Origin: Arthrobacter sp. D5-1
GTDB taxonomy: Bacteria > Actinomycetota > Actinomycetes > Actinomycetales > Micrococcaceae
Assembly: GCF_017357425.1 (NCBI RefSeq)
Contig: NZ_CP014571.1
Span: 186,001-250,000, forward strand
Length of the DNA stretch: 64,000 nt
Direction of reading: 5' to 3'
Below, in pieces: positions 28,112 to 36,027 of the stretch. The notes under the pieces were generated by a model that was not told the origin of the DNA, did no database searches, and saw nothing but the letters and a program-made list of their open reading frames with translations. Made by a program: the position numbers and the translations under genes. Each line of letters opens with the position of its first letter. Within the stretch, counting starts at the first letter, position 1.

Positions 28112-29662
28112 ATGGCACGCCTATCCAATCAAGAAGGCCTGGCTGACTGGTTGCCAGGCCGCTTGGCCGAGGAACGTCCTGTTGTGACGGTCATCGGCGA
28201 TTCCATACTGGACGGCTGGTGGGATGGGACCATTGAGCGGTTCTGCCGCGAAGCCCCGGCTCCCGTCGTCCAGGTCCAGCGCCGCGACTTCGCCCCGGGA
28301 GGAGCCGCCAACACGGCGATGAACCTCGCTGCGATGGGGGCGGAGGTTCGTTTCATTTCGCTGATCGGAGAGGACCCGGCGGGCCGCACGCTCCTTGACC
28401 AGCTCCGCTCGGCAGGGGTGGACGTTTCGCATGTGGTCTCGCACCCCGCGATGACCACCACCACCAAATTCCGGGTGAGCAGTGGCGGGCAGGTCATGCT
28501 GCGGCTGGACGACTCGGCAACCGACCTTCCGGCCGAAGGCCTCCGCCACATGGCCGATGCCATTCCCGAAGCACTTCCCGGCTCGTCGGCCGTGGTCCTC
28601 TGCGACTACGGGGCGGGTGCTTTGGAAGGAGCTGTGCGCGAGGCCATTCTTGAAAATTTGGGGCCGGGGAGTGAGGGCGGGCAATCCACCCCAGCAGTGG
28701 TTCGGCAGGACATCCTGGTGGTAGTGGACGCCCACTATCCCGGACAGTGGGCCGACCTCAAACCTGACCTCGCAACCCCAAACGCCCAGGAAGCGGCCAG
28801 ATTGCTTGGGACCGAGTTGCCCGGAGGCGCTGCCAGGTGCCCCTTCGTGGAAGCCCACGCAGACCAGCTCCTTCGCGCCTCAGGTGCGGGCGCCGTCGTC
28901 GTGACGTTGGACCGGGAGGGCACGCTGACGGTTCGCCCCGGCGGCACCTCCCAGGAGCCGGCCACCCACCGAACGTGGGCGCGGCCCCAGGCGGAAAAAC
29001 AGGCCTCGGGCGCCGGGGATACCTTCGTGGCCGCGTTGACCATTGCCCGTGCTGCCGGATTGCCGCTGACCACCAGCGTGGATCTGGCCCAGGCTGCAGC
29101 AGATGTTGTCGTCCACCGGCCAGGCACCTCCGTCTGCACCACCGACGAACTCGCCAAGCACCTCCGGGGCTTTGCGGATACAGCACTGACGGACGCCGAG
29201 TTGGCGCGGCAGGTGGAGGAGCACCGCAGGGAGGGTAAGCGGATTGTGCTCACCAACGGGTGCTTCGATGTCCTTCACCGCGGCCACACCCGATACCTCA
29301 ACCAGGCCAAGCAGTTGGGTGATGTACTGGTGGTCGCACTGAACAGCGATTCTTCGGTGCGGAAGCTCAAGGGCCCGGACCGGCCGGTCAACCATGAAGC
29401 TGACCGTGCGGCAGTCATCGCTGCCCTGAGTTGCGTGGACCATGTCATCGTTTTTGATACCCCCACTCCCATACCGCTTATAGACCTCCTGCAGCCCGAC
29501 ATTTACGCCAAAGGCGGCGACTACACGCCGGAGATGCTCCAGGAAACCGTGGCCGTGGAGCGCTATGGCGGCACCGTGACCATCCTGGACTACGTGGCCG
29601 AGCACTCCACAACAGCCGTGCTGGAGCGCATCCGCGCTACGGGCGACGGTCCGCAAACCTAA
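28112..29662 (+). CDS. hldE: Second HldE-like heptose kinase / nucleotidyltransferase fusion
   Basis: A 516-aa fusion with the same architecture as the other HldE-like protein but longer. The kinase half has TVIGDSILDGWWDG, the substrate loop FAPGGAANTAMNLAAMGAE, VVLCDYGAGAL, and a canonical SGAGDTFVAAL catalytic loop. The nucleotidyltransferase half has VLTNGCFDVLHRGHTRYL (HxGH), LNSDSSVRKLKGPDRPVN and YAKGGDYTPEM. The GGAA pattern resembles E. coli HldE more closely than the first copy does. GGAAGG precedes ATG 28112. Two copies may mean two different heptose products, or division of labour between kinase and nucleotidyltransferase. Confidence 0.88.
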   Translation: MARLSNQEGLADWLPGRLAEERPVVTVIGDSILDGWWDGTIERFCREAPAPVVQVQRRDFAPGGAANTAMNLAAMGAEVRFISLIGEDPAGRTLLDQLRSAGVDVSHVVSHPAMTTTTKFRVSSGGQVMLRLDDSATDLPAEGLRHMADAIPEALPGSSAVVLCDYGAGALEGAVREAILENLGPGSEGGQSTPAVVRQDILVVVDAHYPGQWADLKPDLATPNAQEAARLLGTELPGGAARCPFVEAHADQLLRASGAGAVVVTLDREGTLTVRPGGTSQEPATHRTWARPQAEKQASGAGDTFVAALTIARAAGLPLTTSVDLAQAAADVVVHRPGTSVCTTDELAKHLRGFADTALTDAELARQVEEHRREGKRIVLTNGCFDVLHRGHTRYLNQAKQLGDVLVVALNSDSSVRKLKGPDRPVNHEADRAAVIAALSCVDHVIVFDTPTPIPLIDLLQPDIYAKGGDYTPEMLQETVAVERYGGTVTILDYVAEHSTTAVLERIRATGDGPQT

Positions 29663-29673
29663 GGAAGGATGCC

Positions 29674-30708
29674 ATGCGTATTGTGATCACCGGTGCCACC
29701 GGGCACGTTGGCACCGAAGTCCTGAAGCGGCTCCAGGCTGCGCGCTCGGAAGAAGGAGCAGACCTTGACCTTGTGGGCATTGTCCGTCGGCAGCCCGACC
29801 AGGACGCGCCTCCCTACCAAGGGGTCGAGTGGCACACTGTGGATATCGGCGATCGCAAGGACCAGCCTGCGCTGGAAGCTGCCCTGGCCGGAGCCGACGC
29901 CGTGGTGCACCTTGCCTGGTTAATCCAGCCGAACCACAACCGCGAACTGCTTCGCCGGACCAACGTGGCGGGAACGGCCCACGTGTTGGCCGCAGCCCGG
30001 AAAGCCGGGGTCGGGCACGTTGTGTGTGCTTCGTCCGTGGGTGCCTATTCACCAGCACCCAAGGGCCAGCGGACCAAGGAGGGTTGGCCGGCGGCGGGTA
30101 TCCGCACGTCCCACTACAGTGCGGACAAAGCCGCGCAGGAGAGGATCCTGGACAGCTTCGCGAAGGAGAACCCGGAGATCGTGGTGGCCCGTCTTCGTCC
30201 TGCGTTGACGTTCAGCGACGGGGCAGGCAGCGAAGTAGGCCGGTACTTCCTGGGCCGGGTGCTGCCGCGGCTGGTTCCCCGCAAGCCCCGGTTGCCGCTG
30301 CTGGCTCTTCCCAAGGAACTGGTGTTTCAGGCTGTACACGCCGCCGACGTCGCCGACGCCTATTGGCGCGCGCTGGAGCGCAAGGCCGAAGGTGCCTTCA
30401 ACATCGCCGCAGAACCCGTGATCGACCCCAACGCCTTGGCGTGGATTTTCAACGCCCGGCGGTTGCTGCCGTTCCCGCTTCCGGTGCTTCGCGCCGCCGT
30501 CGAGGTCAGTTGGCGTCTCCGTTTGCAGGCGACGGACGGCGGGTGGGTGGATATGGCAGCCAATGCGCCCATCATGGACACTTCCCGGGCACATGGTCTC
30601 CTGGGCTGGTCGCCCAAGCATTCCTCGCTGGAATCACTGGCGGAAATGCTCGACGGGATCGGTGCAGGAAAGGGCCGTAAAGCCTCGCCGCCACTGCATC
30701 CGCGCTAG
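29674..30708 (+). CDS. NAD-dependent epimerase/dehydratase family protein
   Basis: A 344-aa extended SDR. It begins MRIVITGATGHVGTEVLK (TGxxGxxG site), has DAVVHLAW, the catalytic-region CASSVGAYSP and the active tyrosine/lysine in YSADK. AAGGAAGGA precedes ATG 29674, 11 bases after the hldE-like gene, so it is probably in the same transcript. By position it could act as the missing HldD-type heptose epimerase, but it does not look like a close HldD relative, so this is only inference. It ends three bases before the convergent FUSC gene. Confidence 0.83.
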   Translation: MRIVITGATGHVGTEVLKRLQAARSEEGADLDLVGIVRRQPDQDAPPYQGVEWHTVDIGDRKDQPALEAALAGADAVVHLAWLIQPNHNRELLRRTNVAGTAHVLAAARKAGVGHVVCASSVGAYSPAPKGQRTKEGWPAAGIRTSHYSADKAAQERILDSFAKENPEIVVARLRPALTFSDGAGSEVGRYFLGRVLPRLVPRKPRLPLLALPKELVFQAVHAADVADAYWRALERKAEGAFNIAAEPVIDPNALAWIFNARRLLPFPLPVLRAAVEVSWRLRLQATDGGWVDMAANAPIMDTSRAHGLLGWSPKHSSLESLAEMLDGIGAGKGRKASPPLHPR

Positions 30709-30711
30709 CCC

Positions 30712-31794
30712 TTACTCGGCCGTCAGCACTACCGTGAGGATCCGGCGGAGACTCATGGCGACGGACGCCGGTGCGTTCACCGGTGCATGATCGGCGGCAG
30801 CGCCGGCTACAGCATCGCTGAGGGCAGAGATGCTGTCCTTCGCTGCGGCCAGGCGGTTGGCGAGTTCCCCGGACTCTGCATCCCGCCAGCGATCGATCAC
30901 TGCGGCTACCGCTTCCAAGGATTCAGCCAGGTTTCCCACTACTGAGTCGGGGATGACCGTCCCTGCACCTTCTTCCCAGATGGCGCTTGCCAGGACATCG
31001 GTGATGTCCTGGACGTGGAACGTGAGCCGCTCAAGGGTCCTCAATCCGGCGAGGTCGCCGGGGATCCGGGTTGCCCGACGGCGGGACCTGGGGTTTGCTT
31101 TGGCGCTCAGCTCTGCCTGGTGAACGGCAGTCCGCACAGCTGCGGCGGTGAGCGAGAGATCATCGCTTCGGCTGGCCCAAGCCTCGTGGTTGGGCGGCCA
31201 GGACTCTTGCATGGCTTCGGCCATGTCCTTAAGTTGACGGGACAATGCTCCCTGGTGTCCGGCGATCGCGGGATCAATGTCGTCAAGGTGCAGGGGTGGA
31301 AACACGAGCCAGTTCACGGTGAAGCCGACAGCAACCCCCAACCCCATTTGAAGAACGTAGGCAAACGAGAATCCTTCAGCGTTGGAATCACCCAGCACCA
31401 GCACGAACAACGCCGCCATGGGGATCCATTCGGACGCTGTCCCCAGCCGTGGGAGACCGCCAATGAGAACGCCAAGTCCAACCACCAGGGCAACGGCCAA
31501 GGCGGTCGGTGCGGCCACGGTGGTGATGGCGAAGGCCATGCCGATGCCCAACACCAGCCCGGCCAGGCTTTGGAGCCCATGTTTGGCGGAGTCGGCAACA
31601 GTGGGGTGCATGCTGACCAGGGCGCCCAGGGGCGCGTAGTACGGGTACGCAGCGGCGGAGCCGGGCATGAAGGGCGCGAGGTACCAGGCGAGGCCTGCTG
31701 CAGCGGCCGTTTTGGCAGCGAACAGGAGTCGGTGGCGGGTGACAGTTTTTCGAAGCGCGGGAATCAGCCGTCGCCTCGCGGGCAGTTGGCTCAT
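30712..31794 (-). CDS. FUSC-family membrane protein
   Basis: About 360 aa. The N-terminal ~180 residues hold six hydrophobic helices including the FUSC/aromatic-acid-exporter repeat ALGALVSMHPTVADSAKHGL and WIPMAALFVLVLGDSN. The C-terminal ~170 residues are a helical cytoplasmic domain (TLERLTFHVQDITDVLASA). Such proteins are thought to export organic acids or similar compounds. ATG 31794 has GGGGTG before it. An upstream frame is open to 31911 but without a site. The gene is divergent from the envelope operon, with an 8-bp inverted repeat between them. Confidence 0.8.
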   Translation of the reverse strand: MSQLPARRRLIPALRKTVTRHRLLFAAKTAAAAGLAWYLAPFMPGSAAAYPYYAPLGALVSMHPTVADSAKHGLQSLAGLVLGIGMAFAITTVAAPTALAVALVVGLGVLIGGLPRLGTASEWIPMAALFVLVLGDSNAEGFSFAYVLQMGLGVAVGFTVNWLVFPPLHLDDIDPAIAGHQGALSRQLKDMAEAMQESWPPNHEAWASRSDDLSLTAAAVRTAVHQAELSAKANPRSRRRATRIPGDLAGLRTLERLTFHVQDITDVLASAIWEEGAGTVIPDSVVGNLAESLEAVAAVIDRWRDAESGELANRLAAAKDSISALSDAVAGAAADHAPVNAPASVAMSLRRILTVVLTAE

Positions 31795-31912
31795 CACCCC
31801 AACATTCGCAGGTATGGTCCCGGCTGTCGAGCCGAAAGCGCAGAACGTGAGCAGGGACATCAATTCGTTCGATTGGGTGATTAGAACCCCCGCAAACGGG
31901 TACACACCCATT

Positions 31913-31934
31913 GATAGTAACGATACTTACTATC
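31913..31934. promoter_or_regulatory. Candidate operator (perfect inverted repeat) in a divergent promoter region
   Basis: GATAGTAA (31913-31920) and TTACTATC (31927-31934) form a perfect 8-bp inverted repeat with a 6-base centre in an otherwise GC-rich stretch. It lies 45 bases before ATG 31979 and 119 bases before the divergent FUSC start. The size and symmetry suit a dimeric repressor such as a TetR, GntR or MarR protein; no cognate regulator gene is adjacent. Confidence 0.5.
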
Positions 31935-31978
31935 CCGGCTGCTGTCCGCAGCCTGCCAACTGTGGAAAGAGAGCGATA

Positions 31979-32911
31979 ATGACTGAGAGCAAATCGCCGC
32001 AGGACGGAAGCTTCGCGGCGCCAACCACCGGTGCCCATGCAGGCACCGAACCGTTCACGGGAAATTACCTGGATTCAGCCGACGTTGAGACCCAAACGGC
32101 TGGTACCACCGGCATCAGTGGTACCCCCACTGGCTCCGGAACAGGCTCCGCCAGTTCCGGCAAGGTGGATACTGCCAAGGAAGAAGCCGCAGGCGTGGCC
32201 GGTGCCGTAGGCGACGCCGCCGGCGGAGTTGTAGACACCGCCAAGACCGAAGCCGGGCATGTTGCCCACGAGGTTAAGGTGAATGCCCGCCAACTGCTCA
32301 CGCAGACCAAGGGCGAGCTGGCCGATCAGGCCCAAGCACAGCAGCAGCGCGTGGCCGAAGGGTTGCGGTCTATCTCGGACGAACTCTCCACCATGGCCAA
32401 CTCGACTGAAAACGGTGGTGTGGCGACGGACCTGGTCCAGCAGGCAGCCCAGCGTTCCTCCTCTGTTGCCCAGTGGTTGGAAGGCCGGGATCCCGGTTCC
32501 CTGTTGGATGAAGTCAAGGGCTTCGCCCGCCGTAAGCCAGGAACGTTCCTGCTGCTGGCTGCAGGAGCCGGCGTCCTCGCCGGCCGTCTGGGCCGGGGCA
32601 TGGCAGGCAACGCCTCCGACGCAGCCTCAGCAAACGCCACCCCAGCCACTACTGAGACGCCTCGAGCTGTCTACTACCCGACGCAGGGCGGTGCCGTGAC
32701 TCCTCCCGCCGTGGACCTTCCCGGACCGACGGCCACCACCGCTGGATACGGTTCAGCCACCACCACCGGATACGACGCCGGTACCACCGGTGGCTACGAC
32801 GGATCCACCCTCCCTTACCCGGAGACTGAAGCCGGCGGAGTTAAGGCCCAGGGCGACCCGCTTGCCGGACCGCTTGATCCCGATGACCCGCAGTACGGAG
32901 GACCCCGATGA
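31979..32911 (+). CDS. Alanine-rich protein with one membrane helix, unknown function
   Basis: A 310-aa protein with low-complexity Ser/Thr/Gly-rich ends. Residues ~60-105 contain late-embryogenesis/apolipoprotein-like Ala/Lys/Asp repeats (VDTAKEEAAGVAGAVGDAAG, VVDTAKTEAGHVAHEVK). A probable amphipathic helix (LADQAQAQQQRVAEGLRSI) follows, then one membrane helix (FLLLAAGAGVLAGRLGRGM). The tail is TTTGY-rich. I do not recognise a named family. GGAAAGAGAG precedes ATG 31979. It heads a three-gene operon with ATGA overlaps, whose other members are DUF/holin-like envelope proteins. Confidence 0.75.
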   Translation: MTESKSPQDGSFAAPTTGAHAGTEPFTGNYLDSADVETQTAGTTGISGTPTGSGTGSASSGKVDTAKEEAAGVAGAVGDAAGGVVDTAKTEAGHVAHEVKVNARQLLTQTKGELADQAQAQQQRVAEGLRSISDELSTMANSTENGGVATDLVQQAAQRSSSVAQWLEGRDPGSLLDEVKGFARRKPGTFLLLAAGAGVLAGRLGRGMAGNASDAASANATPATTETPRAVYYPTQGGAVTPPAVDLPGPTATTAGYGSATTTGYDAGTTGGYDGSTLPYPETEAGGVKAQGDPLAGPLDPDDPQYGGPR

Positions 32912-33339
32912 GCAGTCCCGCCGATCTGCCCCCCACAGAAGCCCACGTGAAGGCGGAAACCCTTCCCCTCGGCGAGATCCTGAGCGACCTGACGCGTGAT
33001 GTTTCCACGTTGATGCGCCAGGAAGTGGAGCTGGCCAAGGCGGAGCTGAAAGAGTCCGCCACCAAGGCAGGCAAGGGCGCAGGGATGCTGGGCGGAGCTG
33101 CATACGCCGGCCACATCACCGTGCTGTTCTTGTCCATTGCTCTTTGGTGGGCCTTGGGCCAGCTTGTTGGACTCGGATGGTCCGCTGTAATTGTCGCGGT
33201 CATCTGGGGAATCGTCGCAGCCGTTTTGGCTGCCAAGGGCCGCAAGGAACTGAACACCATCAAGGGCATGCCCCAGACCGCTGAGACGGTCAAAGAAATA
33301 CCCCCCGCTTTGAAACCGAACACTGAGGAGACACGATGA
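32908..33339 (+). CDS. Actinobacterial phage-holin superfamily III-like membrane protein
   Basis: A 143-aa protein. The conserved LSDLTRDVSTLMRQEVELAK, then AELKESATKAGKGAGM is the signature of the actinobacterial holin superfamily III (PF07332-type). Two membrane helices follow (ITVLFLSIALWWALGQLV and AVIVAVIWGIVAAVLAA). Despite the family name it lies in a chromosomal operon with no phage genes, so it is more likely an envelope stress protein. It starts ATGA on the previous gene's stop and ends ATGA with the next. Confidence 0.82.
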   Translation: MSSPADLPPTEAHVKAETLPLGEILSDLTRDVSTLMRQEVELAKAELKESATKAGKGAGMLGGAAYAGHITVLFLSIALWWALGQLVGLGWSAVIVAVIWGIVAAVLAAKGRKELNTIKGMPQTAETVKEIPPALKPNTEETR

Positions 33340-33932
33340 CGCAGAACCCCGACGCCCTGCGCGCCGATATCGAAGAAACTCGCCGGCGGCTCAGTACCAA
33401 CGTTGACGCCGTGGCTGACAAGGTCACGCCTTCGCACATCGTCAACCGCAGGGTGGACAAGATCAAGACCGCTGTGTTCGGCGCCCGCGACGACGTCAGT
33501 GACGCTGCAGGCAACGCTGCCCACCGGGCCGGGGACGCTGTCTCCGGCATGGCCGGCACCGTTTCCGGGGCCGTATCGGACATCGGTGACGCGCCGCAGG
33601 CAATCACCCGCAAGGCCCAGGGCAGCCCTATCGCCGCTGGCCTGATCGCGTTCGGAGCAGGCTTGTTGGTGTCCTCGCTGTTCCCGGCCTCTGAAAAGGA
33701 GCGCGAAGCAGCCCAGGCCGTCAAGGAAGCAGCCCAGCCACTGACCGATGAGCTGAGCCACGCTGCCCAAGAAGTCGCCGAGCACCTGCGCGAGCCAGCG
33801 CAGGACGCAATGCAGAACGTCAAGGACAGCGCCACGGAAGCCGCCGCCAACGTCAAGGACGAAGGCCAGGCAGCAGCCGCCGATGTCCAGGACCGCGCGC
33901 AGACGGCCAAGGACAACGTCAGCAACCAGTAA
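33336..33932 (+). CDS. DUF3618-family protein
   Basis: A 198-aa protein. The start RADIEETRRRLSTNVDAVAD is the DUF3618 signature. A long Ala/Asp-rich region (DAAGNAAHRAGDAVSGMAG) follows, then a membrane-like segment PIAAGLIAFGAGLLVSSLF, then helical Ala/Lys/Glu repeats reminiscent of the first gene of this operon. It is the third gene, overlapping its neighbour by ATGA. The conserved DUF3618/holin-III pairing in actinobacteria suggests a structural role at the membrane; no catalytic residues are visible. Confidence 0.85.
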   Translation: MTQNPDALRADIEETRRRLSTNVDAVADKVTPSHIVNRRVDKIKTAVFGARDDVSDAAGNAAHRAGDAVSGMAGTVSGAVSDIGDAPQAITRKAQGSPIAAGLIAFGAGLLVSSLFPASEKEREAAQAVKEAAQPLTDELSHAAQEVAEHLREPAQDAMQNVKDSATEAAANVKDEGQAAAADVQDRAQTAKDNVSNQ

Positions 33933-33946
33933 GATCCACCGCTGAC

Positions 33947-34010
33947 CCAACTGAGTCGCAGCAGATGCCCTTTTGAGCTTTCAAAACGGCATCATCTGCG
34001 ACTCAGTTGG
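33947..34010. terminator. Long cruciform-like bidirectional terminator
   Basis: An inverted repeat with 23-base arms (33947-33969 with 33988-34010, one base mismatched) ends in CCAACTGAGTCGCA / TGCGACTCAGTTGG. The inner TTTTGAGCTTTCAAAA forms a second small hairpin with T-run. It lies between the convergent DUF3618 and SatD-like genes. Confidence 0.8.
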
Positions 34011-34052
34011 TTTAACGCTGCGTTCCTGGGATGTGTCGGGCTGGGTCTTGGA

Positions 34053-34652
34053 TCAGCGCACTTCCAGGATCATCTGCAGTAAGCGGGCTGCGGCAGGCCG
34101 GGCTGCGTGTTCCTCGGACCACTGCGCACGGGCCAGGGCCTTGCTGACGGCCTGCGTGGTGATGCCCAGCTCCTGGGCCACGGCTTTTTGCTGGCCTCGG
34201 ACGCCCGGTGTGAGCAGGTCAAGGACCCGCCATTCCGCTGCGCTGCGGTGTTGGACGATGTGTCCCAAGAGTCGCAGCACAGCTTCGGCTTCTGAAGCCA
34301 ACGCGGTCAAAGGTCCGTCCACTGCCACCGGGATCCGCTCTTTGCCGTTGCGCAGCCTGTCGACGGCCCGGCGCGCGTAGACCAGGCCGTGGCCCGACGC
34401 GTCCTTCACCAGGTTGGGCAGCGGCTCATTGATGGGTCCGACTCCGATTCCTACATACCATTGGCTGGACCGGAGCGCGATCAAGGCAGTCTCCACGGCC
34501 TGGTGGCCCGATTCGACGATGCCCTGCACCTCATCCTCAACCGAGCGGTCAAAGTCGAGCCGCGCAGGAATGTGCCGCAGGTCCTTGAGCAGCTGCGGCA
34601 CGAGGTCGCCGTCGCGCCGGCTGTCGCGTTGGTTGATAGTGAGAGTGAACAT
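34053..34652 (-). CDS. SatD-like protein with C-terminal helix-turn-helix
   Basis: A 199-aa protein. The first ~110 residues resemble the SatD family (TINQRDSRRDGDLV, VGIGVGPINEPLP). The last ~60 residues form a winged/helix-turn-helix region (EWRVLDLLTPGVRGQQKAVA, QELGITTQAVSKALARAQW) of MarR/sigma-70-like character. It is probably a DNA-binding regulator. ATG 34652 has no clear ribosome site. A near-consensus promoter with an overlapping inverted repeat lies directly upstream, suggesting self-regulation. Confidence 0.7.
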   Translation of the reverse strand: MFTLTINQRDSRRDGDLVPQLLKDLRHIPARLDFDRSVEDEVQGIVESGHQAVETALIALRSSQWYVGIGVGPINEPLPNLVKDASGHGLVYARRAVDRLRNGKERIPVAVDGPLTALASEAEAVLRLLGHIVQHRSAAEWRVLDLLTPGVRGQQKAVAQELGITTQAVSKALARAQWSEEHAARPAAARLLQMILEVR

Positions 34653-34662
34653 AGTGGATCAC

Positions 34663-34690
34663 ATGCTACCGGCTGGTAGACGGTCTGCAA
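34663..34690 (-). promoter_or_regulatory. Promoter with overlapping inverted-repeat operator upstream of the SatD-like gene
   Basis: On the minus strand TTGCAG (34685-34690), a 16-base spacer and TAGCAT (34663-34668) form a good promoter. The spacer holds CTACC-AGCC-GGTAG (34666-34679), an inverted repeat overlapping the -10 element. This is the expected position for a repressor site. Confidence 0.55.
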
Positions 34691-34723
34691 GGGCCAAATT
34701 CGCCCATTGTTCAGTCCAGCCGT

Positions 34724-35359
34724 TCAGTCGAGCGCCGTCCGCCCGGTAAGGACGACGGCGGGCAGCGCACCTGCCGCGGCCCGTGCCGCGCCGGGCGTTC
34801 CTGCATCATTCATCGCCCCGTGGATAGCGAGGACCAATGGGGCGGGATCCTGGTTCGAAGCGAAGACCCAGAACGTGTCGCGGGCTTGGAAAACCACGGC
34901 ACTCCGGCCTCCAGCACCCAGGGAAACCTTCCGGCGTGCCACCAATCGGCGGTCGGGATCGGTGCCGTCGGAGGTGGTCACGGCTTTGATGGTTCCGGGC
35001 GTAATGTCGGCCCAGGGAATCACAACGCGGGTGTGTTTCTGCGAGTACTTGGCGACCATCCCGCCGTCGAAGACCAGCAACTTCCGGAAGCTGCCCAGAA
35101 GCGTCATGGACCACAGCACTACACCCGTGAGAATGCTGGTCAGCACAAAGAAGGCGGGGTCGTTGAAGTGCCCGGCTTCCCGGGTGGACCGGATGGGGCT
35201 GACGAACTCTGCGATGGTCCCAAAAATGAACCCCAGCACGAGGCAAGGGATGAGGACCTTCCAGTAGATGTGCCGGGATGACGCTACGCAGCGGAGCTGT
35301 CCCAGGTCGGGGGTGAGCTCGCGCTCAACACGGCGGACCAGCCAGTTACGGCCGTGCAT
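34724..35359 (-). CDS. Two-helix membrane protein with PH-like C-terminal domain, unknown function
   Basis: About 211 aa. Two hydrophobic helices (VLIPCLVLGFIFGTIAEFV and FFVLTSILTGVVLWSMTLLG) are followed by a beta-rich segment (LLVFDGGMVAKYSQKHTRVV, IPWADITPGTIKAV) like a bacterial PH-type domain. ATG 35359 was chosen; it overlaps the 3' end of the RDD gene by 14 bases. A longer frame to 35524 lies entirely within the RDD gene and is low-complexity. It is the last gene of the minus-strand WXG100 cassette. Confidence 0.65.
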   Translation of the reverse strand: MHGRNWLVRRVERELTPDLGQLRCVASSRHIYWKVLIPCLVLGFIFGTIAEFVSPIRSTREAGHFNDPAFFVLTSILTGVVLWSMTLLGSFRKLLVFDGGMVAKYSQKHTRVVIPWADITPGTIKAVTTSDGTDPDRRLVARRKVSLGAGGRSAVVFQARDTFWVFASNQDPAPLVLAIHGAMNDAGTPGAARAAAGALPAVVLTGRTALD

Positions 35360-35981
35360 CCGGGCGCTGGCCGTAGAGGTTGGGCAGGTGCTGCCGATCG
35401 GCCGCAGCGGCTTGTTCGGCGGCGGGGACCTTGGGGTCCGGAACCGGTGCCTGGCCCTGCGCAATGCCGGAGCGGCGGTCGATGGCGGCGAACTTCGGAT
35501 CCCAGGTGTCGTCTCCGCCACCACTGATGGCGGAAGCGATGAGCATCACCACGAAGAACGGAAAGAAGGACCAGGAGATGGCGCGCCATCCGCCCAGCCA
35601 GGCGCCCGCCGTCGTGCCGTTCTTGATCCGCACCGAGCGCATGCCCGCAGCGGCGTCGCCTACGCTGCCCACGGTTCCCCAGATCATTCCGTAGACCAAC
35701 AGGCCCACGAACCACAGGACAACGTAGAGGGTCAGCCACAAACCGTCGTTGTAACCGAGGGCCGAGCCGCTGTTCATCATGGACTCACGGACCACCGCGG
35801 CAATCGCGGCCAGGATCACGTAGCCCACCAGGAAGACGACGGCATCCAGGACGCGACCCCAGAAGTGGGCACTACCCGAAGCCTTGACGAAGTATGCGCC
35901 GGTGTCAGGATGGCGGCGAACGGGGCGGCCGTTGACAGGATCAAGCAGCCCAGTGAGGGTGGTGGACTTGGAAGTGCTCAT
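35346..35981 (-). CDS. RDD-family membrane protein
   Basis: A 211-aa protein. The RDD domain starts with ASGSAHFWGRVLDAVVFLVG (the Arg-x-x-Asp that names the family) and has three or four membrane helices (VFLVGYVILAAIAAVV, WLTLYVVLWFVGLLVYGMIW, SFFPFFVVMLIASAIS), with GMRSVRIKNGTTAGA between them. The C-terminus is Pro/Ala/Gln-rich. RDD proteins are often found beside WXG100/type VII-associated genes. It lies third in the cassette, 46 bases after the preceding gene. Confidence 0.82.
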   Translation of the reverse strand: MSTSKSTTLTGLLDPVNGRPVRRHPDTGAYFVKASGSAHFWGRVLDAVVFLVGYVILAAIAAVVRESMMNSGSALGYNDGLWLTLYVVLWFVGLLVYGMIWGTVGSVGDAAAGMRSVRIKNGTTAGAWLGGWRAISWSFFPFFVVMLIASAISGGGDDTWDPKFAAIDRRSGIAQGQAPVPDPKVPAAEQAAAADRQHLPNLYGQRPDARP

Positions 35982-36027
35982 GAGGGACTTTCAGCTCGAC
36001 GGCGGTGTGCGGCTTGGGTGCGGAACG

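Noticed and set aside
28002..28118. Extension of the third GT9 gene to 28118
   Set aside because: It would overlap the ribosome site and start of the divergent hldE-like gene, while ATG 28001 has a good site.
32908..33339. A prophage, suggested by the holin-like protein
   Set aside because: No lysin, integrase, capsid or terminase lies nearby; the holin-III-like family is a normal chromosomal actinobacterial envelope protein paired with DUF3618.
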